This document shows, piece by piece, positions 1 to 4,172 of a DNA stretch of 5,213 bases (positions are counted from its first letter, which is position 1; each line of letters starts with the position of its first letter). The stretch lies in the NCBI GenBank assembly GCA_027026055.1, contig JALVPA010000097.1:1-5213 (forward strand). Direction: 5' to 3'. A program made the position numbers and the translations under genes. A model generated the notes under the pieces. The model saw only the letters and a list, made by a program, of their open reading frames with translations, was not told the DNA's origin and did no database searches. The DNA comes from Campylobacteraceae bacterium (lineage in GTDB: Bacteria; Campylobacterota; Campylobacteria; Campylobacterales; Sulfurovaceae).

Positions 1-5
1 ACAAA

Positions 6-51
6 ATAAGATTACGGGTTTTCCCTCGCCCGTTTTCGAGGTCAATCTTAT
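6..51. repeat. Inverted repeat with nested arms upstream of the toxin-antitoxin promoter
   Basis: The outer arms ATAAGATT (6-13) and AATCTTAT (44-51) are perfect 8-bp complements. Immediately inside, ACGGG (14-18) can pair with CCCGT (29-33), or CCTCG (24-28) can instead pair with CGAGG (37-41). No T-run follows on the + strand, so a canonical intrinsic terminator is not supported. It may be the 3' structure of a gene that ends left of the window, or an insertion-boundary remnant. The function is unknown. Confidence 0.4.
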
Positions 52-76
52 GATTACAAAACGATACTGACTTTAT

Positions 77-105
77 TTGAAATATTGTGATATTCATAGT
101 ATAAT
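77..105 (+). promoter_or_regulatory. Sigma70-type promoter of the toxin-antitoxin operon
   Basis: A -35 element TTGAAA (77-82) and a perfect -10 element TATAAT (100-105) are separated by exactly 17 bp, the ideal spacing. They lie about 30 bp before the antitoxin ATG in a very AT-rich stretch. Transcription would start near 112, leaving a short leader that carries the Shine-Dalgarno AGGAG at 124-128, 5 nt before the ATG. Confidence 0.75.
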
Positions 106-117
106 ATCTTAGTATAA
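89..117. promoter_or_regulatory. Operator-like repeats over the -10 region
   Basis: Two repeat systems overlap the promoter. An inverted repeat GATATT (89-94) / AATATC (103-108) has an 8-nt spacer. A direct repeat TAGTATAA occurs at 97-104 and again at 110-117, 13 bp apart start to start. Type II antitoxins commonly repress their own operon by binding repeats over the promoter, so this is a plausible autoregulatory operator. The sequence is so AT-rich that chance repeats are also possible. Confidence 0.4.
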
Positions 118-133
118 ATAAAGAGGAGAGCTT

Positions 134-385
134 ATGTTTTTTATCAGTGCAAGCGATATAATCAAAAAACCCTCTTATGTCACACAACCCAAAGAGATAA
201 CCTTTGTCGAAGATGCGAAACGTCACGTGATCAAAAGTGTTATCCTCCCCTATGATCTTTACGAAAAAATCAGAGAAAAACTGGAAGACGAAATCTATTT
301 GATGCAAAACAAAGAGGCACTCTCGCAAAAAAACTACGAAAGCTTCTTGGAAATAGAAGAAGCCGGCGCGGAGGATTTGCAATAG
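134..385 (+). CDS. Antitoxin of a MazF/PemK-type toxin-antitoxin system
   Basis: This 83-residue protein is placed as the antitoxin mainly by position: it is small, precedes a clear MazF-family toxin, and its TAG stop directly abuts the toxin ATG. The N-terminal half (SASDIIKKPSYV, then ITFVEDAKRHVIKSVILPYDLYEKI) resembles the Phd/YefM pattern, in which a short strand is followed by a helix bearing a conserved 'pYelYE'-like segment. No AbrB-type MazE swapped-hairpin signature is obvious, so the antitoxin family is uncertain. The C-terminal third (from about residue 50) is acidic and probably disordered until it wraps around the toxin. The protein should neutralise the toxin and, with it, repress the promoter at 77-105. 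The start is supported by AGGAG at 124-128, 5 nt upstream of the ATG. Confidence 0.85.
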   Translation: MFFISASDIIKKPSYVTQPKEITFVEDAKRHVIKSVILPYDLYEKIREKLEDEIYLMQNKEALSQKNYESFLEIEEAGAEDLQ

Positions 386-733
386 ATGCGTCGCGGCGAC
401 ATTTATTTGGTCAACTTCGGGAAAAAATACAACTCCGAATTCGGCAAAGTACGACCGGCACTCGTTATCCAAAACGACATCGCCAATCGCAATATCGACA
501 AAGTGGCGTTCAAAGGCGTCACACTGCTTCCGATGACAACCAATATCACGGGAGGAAGCGTACGCGTCTTTATCGAAAAACGCGACGCGCTATTGCAAGA
601 TAGCGAGGTGTGTATCAACGAAATCTGTACGCTTGACAAAAGCAGAATTCGCATAGAAAAGCGATTGACCGCATTGACCGAAGCGGAAATGAATGAAGTT
701 TCTATCAAATTGAAACAGCATCTTTCCTTGTAA
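386..733 (+). CDS. MazF/PemK-family mRNA endoribonuclease toxin
   Basis: This 115-residue protein has the full length and conserved order of the MazF/PemK family (PF02452): RRGDIYLVNFG at residues 2-12, a loop with SE (17-18), the core strand VRPALVIQND (22-31) and PMTTN (49-53). The ICTLDKSRI segment (80-88) matches the usual 'i.tidk.Rl' motif. Arg23 and Thr51 or Thr52 correspond to the catalytic Arg/Thr pair of characterised MazF proteins. Family members cleave single-stranded mRNA at short motifs in the cytoplasm and stop growth when the antitoxin is lost. The ATG follows the antitoxin stop with no gap, and GGAGG (370-374) inside the antitoxin gene can serve as ribosome site 11 nt upstream, so the two are translationally coupled. 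The reading frame is intact and all key residues are present. The cleavage specificity cannot be read from sequence. Confidence 0.95.
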   Translation: MRRGDIYLVNFGKKYNSEFGKVRPALVIQNDIANRNIDKVAFKGVTLLPMTTNITGGSVRVFIEKRDALLQDSEVCINEICTLDKSRIRIEKRLTALTEAEMNEVSIKLKQHLSL

Positions 734-921
734 AAAACATCATTACGGCCCATGAACAAGCGAAGTGTGAAAAGCCGCATGACCCTATTTTGATACCGAT
801 GCAATCTTCGGACGCTAATTGCGCTTTTTGATTTTTTGAGTATTTGACACTTGAGATCAATTTCGTCGAGTCTTCGTCGCTCTTTGTCGATGACGACGAT
901 ATCGAAAATACTACCGCCATT
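734..921 (-). pseudogene. Possible remnant of a response-regulator receiver domain
   Basis: No intact gene lies between the toxin and the cytochrome gene. On the - strand, the frame entered just after an in-frame TAA at 922-924 stays open through this gap. It begins with GGSIFDIVVIDKE and continues RRRLDEIDLKCQILKKSKSAISV. FDIVVID resembles the beta-3 strand with phospho-acceptor Asp of CheY-like receivers, and the following residues resemble the alpha-3/beta-4 region. There is no start codon for the domain's N-terminal half, and after about residue 35 the resemblance is lost. If real, it is a scrap of a regulator gene that once followed the cytochrome gene. The match is my pattern impression only, and a chance open frame remains likely. 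Confidence 0.25.
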
Positions 922-2029
922 TTAAAATTTTTTGTTTTATAAGCTCCGGTTTTGTCAAATGCTTATCGTCAAGTTTCACGACCTTGGCACAATCCTCTTT
1001 TGCCAACCGAACATAAAGTCCGACTCGTATCGTATCGCCTTTTTGCAATTTCGGTATATCATAACTAAGCACTTTCGTTTCATCGGCATCAAGATTGTGT
1101 ACGTAACTTTGTGTCGCCGTAGCAGGTATGACCACCTCTTTACCGTTTCGCTCGAAACGGTAAGCAAAATACCCTTGTCTATCTTCGCTTGGAGACGTTT
1201 CGAAGTTTTTCCATACGATCTTCCCCTTTCTTACAACCTCTATCTTTAAAAATTTGGCACGTGCAGGCTGAATAATCAACGGATGCGGCATTTTATTTGT
1301 CAAAGTGACTTTAAGACGATTTTTTTCGACGGCGAGATCGATATCCACCCCCTTCATCCTAAACGCTTTGTCATGTATGCCGGGAAATTCGTGACTCGCA
1401 TGTTCACCGCGTACACGCTTATCCATCTTTTCTACGCCGCCGGGAACTTTGGGCATATGGCATTCGATACAAGACAAACTCTCTTGTCCCTCTTTCATCG
1501 CATGAAAAACGGTAATATTATGTTCGTTCCGTTTATGCGAATGACATCCCGTACAAACTTGTTTCGCATAGATGGGATTGGAAAGCGACGAGTGTTTGTC
1601 GCTCTCGTCGGGACGCTCCAGTCGTCCGAAAAAAGTCGGTTTATAATTTTCGGCTTGCTTCGCTTTAACGTTGAGATTGAACCTATGGCTCTTTTTCACA
1701 TAGGCAATCGTATGGCAAAAGTAACAAGAAACACCGTCCGTATGTGTCGTATTGCGCTTATCGGGTCTTTCTTTTCCCGTTATCAACGCTTCGATATTGT
1801 TTGCCGAAGGCATATGACATGTAGCGCATGCATACCTTTTCGTATCGACCGAATCGGCCACTTTACGATGCAATTCGTCCGAAAAATAGCTCTTTGCGTG
1901 CATCGAACGACGATACTCTTCGTATATCGTCTCGTGACACTCTTTACATTTTATATTGGCGATATACGATTCTGCCGAAGTATAGAAGCTACCCAACAAA
2001 ATAAAAAGAAGCAAAAATTTCATTTTCAT
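911..2029 (-). CDS. Periplasmic pentahaem c-type cytochrome (cytochrome c554-like)
   Basis: This 372-residue protein has a signal peptide (MKMKFLLLFILLGSFYTSA, likely cut after Ala19) and five CxxCH haem c motifs, at residues 28-32, 68-72, 102-106, 159-163 and 187-191. Additional His residues at 44, 96, 115, 170, 176, 210 and 213 could be distal ligands. MHAKS (43-47) after the first haem is typical of cytochrome c554-type multihaem proteins. There is no CxxCK motif, so it is not NrfA, and five haems are too few for hydroxylamine oxidoreductase. Residues about 225-345 are haem-free and predicted beta-rich (LKVTLTNKMPHPLIIQPARA), like C-terminal domains seen on other multihaem cytochromes. It lies 126 bp downstream of nirS on the same strand, suggesting electron transfer to NirS or NO reductase, or its own nitrogen-oxide chemistry; both are inferences. 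The ribosome site is weak (GAG about 5 nt before the ATG), and a second ATG at 2023 is a possible start. Confidence 0.93.
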   Translation of the reverse strand: MKMKFLLLFILLGSFYTSAESYIANIKCKECHETIYEEYRRSMHAKSYFSDELHRKVADSVDTKRYACATCHMPSANNIEALITGKERPDKRNTTHTDGVSCYFCHTIAYVKKSHRFNLNVKAKQAENYKPTFFGRLERPDESDKHSSLSNPIYAKQVCTGCHSHKRNEHNITVFHAMKEGQESLSCIECHMPKVPGGVEKMDKRVRGEHASHEFPGIHDKAFRMKGVDIDLAVEKNRLKVTLTNKMPHPLIIQPARAKFLKIEVVRKGKIVWKNFETSPSEDRQGYFAYRFERNGKEVVIPATATQSYVHNLDADETKVLSYDIPKLQKGDTIRVGLYVRLAKEDCAKVVKLDDKHLTKPELIKQKILKWR

Positions 2030-2047
2030 AATCTCGCGAATGACTAC

Positions 2048-2100
2048 GTGGGAAATCTCACATTTAAAAGGAGACTACTCTTCTAACGGAGATTTCCCGC
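2048..2100. repeat. Long inverted repeat upstream of the pentahaem cytochrome gene
   Basis: GGGAAATCTC (2050-2059) and GAGATTTCCC (2089-2098) are perfect 10-bp complements around a 29-nt loop. The stem extends outward by a T/G pair (2049/2099) and a G-C pair (2048/2100). No T-run follows on either strand. It lies in the untranslated region about 20 bp before the cytochrome start. It could slow, protect or process the transcript between nirS and the cytochrome gene, or bind a dimeric protein. Confidence 0.6.
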
Positions 2101-2115
2101 CTACTCATTCGAAGC

Positions 2116-2144
2116 AACGGTAAAGGAAAAGCTCCTTTGCCGTT
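2116..2144. repeat. Stem-loop just after nirS
   Basis: AACGGTAAAGGA (2116-2127) pairs with TCCTTTGCCGTT (2133-2144) across a 5-nt loop. Eleven of twelve positions are Watson-Crick. The exception, T2121/G2139, is a G-U wobble in a + strand RNA but an A-C mismatch in the nirS transcript. It begins 11 nt past the nirS stop, the usual place for a terminator or 3' stabiliser, but the flank GCTTCG on the - strand has no U-tract, so strong intrinsic termination is not supported. Partial read-through or 3'-end protection of the nirS message would fit better. Confidence 0.6.
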
Positions 2145-2155
2145 ACAATGTATCG

Positions 2156-3865
2156 TTATGCACCTGGAATTTCTTGACGATGCTCTACGGAATAAGTAAA
2201 GGTCGGTGTCGTCAAGTTATAGATATATTTGATAAACTCGCCCGTTTCGGAATTGTACACGCCGATACGACCCGTCGTCCATTCGGAGATAAACGTCCAT
2301 TTGCCGTGGTTGGCGGGTTCCGCATGCAACAATCTCGGCTGTACGGGGTTTTTCACTTTCGACCCGTGTTTCTCCGTATAGGTCAACATCTTCTCTTTGG
2401 AGAGTTTGGAGGCCATCTCTTTGCCTTTGACCGTCTCGTACTGCGTCGCATCCCACTCTTGAAGCACTTTACCCGTATGCGCATCGATCAAGCGTCCTTT
2501 ATGCTTGTCGACTTCGATAATGCGATCGGTTTTGAGCGTCTCTTTATTGATCAAATAGACTTTATTGTAATTTTCTGGACCGCCCAGTACACAATCCGCC
2601 CACAAATAGGGCGTATCTTTGCTGGTACCGACGAAGAGTCCGCCGCCCGCGGTAGGCACGTTTGCGACAACATCCCAGTTCATATCCCAAATGACCACGT
2701 TACCGACGTTCATGCTGACCGTCGCATTGAGTTGACCGTACTTTTCGTTGTACCACGAACTACCTTGACCCGGGTGCGGCTTCGTACCCGGTCCCGTATA
2801 GACTTTCGCCGCCAATTTTTTGGTTTTGAAATCGACGATACCGATGACGTCGCTACCTTGAGACGCAATCATGTAGTAGCGTCCAATCTCTTTTCCTTCG
2901 TTCAAGAAGGCATCGTGCAAAATTTTACCGATGTTGGGGATATCTCCCACAATCGGGAAATCGGGTTTGCTGTAATCGACGATATAGACGTGACCTCCGT
3001 CTTTCAACGCAAACGCGAAATAGGGACCGTAAGGCGTATCGGCGATAGAAGCGACGCGGCTGGGACCGATATTGCCGTCGGGGTCGATAACGCTTGAAGT
3101 CGGATAGACTTTGAGCGGCTCGAGCGTGAGCGCGTCGCACAATACGGCACCGCCCGGGTTGTAGTTTCCTGCCATGACATATTTACCGTCGGGAGAGACC
3201 GCCAATCCGCGCGACTCTTGTCCTACCTGCACGCTTGCAATCGCCGGTTGACCCGGAGCGTTGAGATCGAACATCGTCAAACGACCCGAACGGCTGATAG
3301 AGTAAGCATAACGCGGCATACGTTTGTTGGTGACGGTAACGTGTACCGCAAAGCCCGCTTTGTGTCTGGAGAGCACTTTACCCGTCGTACCGTCGATAAA
3401 GTCGACCAACGAGGCGTCGCGCTCTGTAGCAAACACGATATCTTTGACATCTTTGACATCGGTCGGTTTCGGATATTTTTTAAAAAGCGCTTCTCTATCA
3501 GCAAGCTTTTTCCATGTCTTTTTGACATCGTCCAAAGAGAGCTTGAGCTCTACCGTATTTTTCCAATTCATCAACCAATCGACCATACCCGCCGCATCGT
3601 CTTTGCTAAACATATGCTTCCATGCGGGCATCGCCGTACCCGGACGTCCGTTCAAAATCACTTCCGCCAACATTTGAGCGTTTTTCTTTTTCAACGCTTT
3701 GGGACGCAAATCCGAACCGACCCCTCCTTGGTGAATCGGACCGTGACATCCTTGACACTCTTTTTCGTACACTTTGGCAAAATCCATTTTTGACGTACCG
3801 GCAAGCGCCATTGTCGCCGCCAAACTCGTAGCCGCCGCCAATCCCAACAATTTATTGATTTTCAT
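2156..3865 (-). CDS. nirS: Cytochrome cd1 nitrite reductase (NO-forming)
   Basis: This 569-residue periplasmic enzyme reduces nitrite to nitric oxide. A signal peptide (cleavage likely after Ala22, ALA|GTS) is followed by a cytochrome c domain (about 28-105) with one CQGCH motif (37-41) and an axial-Met candidate in GTAMPAW (Met79). The C-terminal d1 haem beta-propeller follows. By alignment from memory to Pseudomonas aeruginosa NirS, His175 (GFAVHV) is the proximal d1 ligand, and His317 (ILHD) and His364 (KPHPGQG) are the two active-site histidines. Having all three, next to norB, favours NirS over the maturation homologues NirN and NirF. The C-terminal TPTFTYSVEHR matches the conserved 'TPTGKFNVYN' end. 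A lysine-rich stretch at about 455-505 looks like an insertion. AGGAG at 3872-3876 lies 6 nt before the ATG. No haem d1 biosynthesis genes are in view. Confidence 0.95.
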   Translation of the reverse strand: MKINKLLGLAAATSLAATMALAGTSKMDFAKVYEKECQGCHGPIHQGGVGSDLRPKALKKKNAQMLAEVILNGRPGTAMPAWKHMFSKDDAAGMVDWLMNWKNTVELKLSLDDVKKTWKKLADREALFKKYPKPTDVKDVKDIVFATERDASLVDFIDGTTGKVLSRHKAGFAVHVTVTNKRMPRYAYSISRSGRLTMFDLNAPGQPAIASVQVGQESRGLAVSPDGKYVMAGNYNPGGAVLCDALTLEPLKVYPTSSVIDPDGNIGPSRVASIADTPYGPYFAFALKDGGHVYIVDYSKPDFPIVGDIPNIGKILHDAFLNEGKEIGRYYMIASQGSDVIGIVDFKTKKLAAKVYTGPGTKPHPGQGSSWYNEKYGQLNATVSMNVGNVVIWDMNWDVVANVPTAGGGLFVGTSKDTPYLWADCVLGGPENYNKVYLINKETLKTDRIIEVDKHKGRLIDAHTGKVLQEWDATQYETVKGKEMASKLSKEKMLTYTEKHGSKVKNPVQPRLLHAEPANHGKWTFISEWTTGRIGVYNSETGEFIKYIYNLTTPTFTYSVEHRQEIPGA

Positions 3866-3891
3866 TCTTCACTCCTTTGTTCGGTTTTCAA

Positions 3892-3969
3892 CCCCGTTTA
3901 AGGTCGACATCTTACAATTGCTCCGTCGCTTTTGCGACAACCCTCTACAAACGGGGCATCACGCCCCGT
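3892..3969 (-). promoter_or_regulatory. nirS leader with mutually exclusive stem-loops
   Basis: In the nirS transcript three segments appear in order. A is ACGGGGC (3969-3963), B is GCCCCGTTT (3957-3949) and C is AAACGGGG (3899-3892). A and B form a 7-bp hairpin with a 5-nt loop. B and C form an alternative 8-bp perfect helix that encloses a GTCGC-AAAA-GCGAC hairpin (3938-3925). A and C share ACGGGG, so B can pair with only one of them. The A-B hairpin is followed by only TTTG, a poor terminator tail. C lies 15 nt upstream of the AGGAG ribosome site. The pairings are directly visible; a switching role is inference. Confidence 0.45.
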
Positions 3970-3979
3970 CCCAATCCGT

Positions 3980-4132
3980 TTATTTTTTTCCCAATCGCTT
4001 TTTCTCTTGGAAATAGATCCAAAACATCGGCAACACAATCACCGTATGCAAAAATATCGTCAATGTCAACGGACCTTGATTGAGCCAACCGAAAAAGCTC
4101 GGCACCACGTCGCTAAAAGGTTCAAACAACAT
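3980..4132 (-). CDS. Small single-pass membrane protein between norB and nirS
   Basis: I do not recognise a family for this 50-residue protein. It starts MLFEPFSDVVPSFFGW. A hydrophobic stretch of about 20 residues (roughly 21-41, including TIFLHTVIVLPMFWIY) can span the membrane, and the protein ends in the basic tail QEKKRLGKK. The positive-inside rule predicts the N-terminus in the periplasm and the tail in the cytoplasm. The gene is well supported despite its length: a perfect AGGAGG (4138-4143) lies 5 nt before the ATG, and it sits 40 nt after norB and 114 nt before nirS on the same strand. It has no haem-binding CxxC motif, so it is not NorC. Its size and topology recall small accessory subunits of haem-copper oxidases such as CcoQ, suggesting a NO reductase subunit or assembly factor; that is inference from position and shape. 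Confidence 0.8.
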   Translation of the reverse strand: MLFEPFSDVVPSFFGWLNQGPLTLTIFLHTVIVLPMFWIYFQEKKRLGKK

Positions 4133-4152
4133 CGCAACCTCCTTTTTTTGGA

Positions 4153-4166
4153 TGCGGAAATCCGCA
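4153..4166. repeat. Small hairpin between norB and the 50-aa ORF
   Basis: TGCGGA (4153-4158) and TCCGCA (4161-4166) are perfect complements around a 2-nt spacer, and the stem can extend by GG/CC after one mismatch. On the - strand (the sense of norB) it is followed by an A-run and then the AGGAGG of the next gene, so it is not a terminator in that direction. On the + strand it is followed by CCCTTTTTA and could weakly stop antisense transcription. A role in mRNA stability between cistrons is possible. Confidence 0.4.
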
Positions 4167-4172
4167 CCCTTT

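Noticed and set aside
1..97. Open - strand frame from an ATG at 97 running off the left edge
   Set aside because: About 32 codons, no Shine-Dalgarno site, and it covers the toxin-antitoxin promoter and the inverted repeat. Too little to support a gene.
403..804. 133-codon - strand ORF antisense to the toxin gene
   Set aside because: It is almost wholly a mirror of the intact MazF frame, with no ribosome site and no family resemblance. Only its upstream extension (734-921) is discussed as a possible remnant.
851..860. TTGAGATCAA as an FNR/NNR-type regulator site
   Set aside because: The half-sites are only TTGA and TCAA with a 2-bp spacer, unlike TTGAT-N4-ATCAA, and it lies downstream of both flanking genes.
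705..920. 71-codon - strand ORF starting at an ATG that overlaps the cytochrome stop
   Set aside because: Its product is Ser/Lys-rich with no recognisable motif, it overlaps the end of the toxin gene antisense, and it has no ribosome site of its own. A competing frame of the same strand looks more protein-like.
1283..2086. 267-codon + strand ORF opposite the pentahaem cytochrome
   Set aside because: Shadow frame of a gene with five CxxCH motifs and a signal peptide. The translation is a Phe/Arg/Ile/His-rich string with no domain.
2174..3097. 307-codon + strand ORF opposite nirS, with further long + strand ORFs at 3218-3793
   Set aside because: Antisense shadows of an intact NirS. They are Arg/Asp/His-rich translations without recognisable domains.
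3900..3920. TTGTAAGATGTCGA on the - strand as a DNR/NNR box for nirS
   Set aside because: Only the first half resembles the consensus and the dyad symmetry is poor. No convincing FNR-family site was found in the nirS leader.
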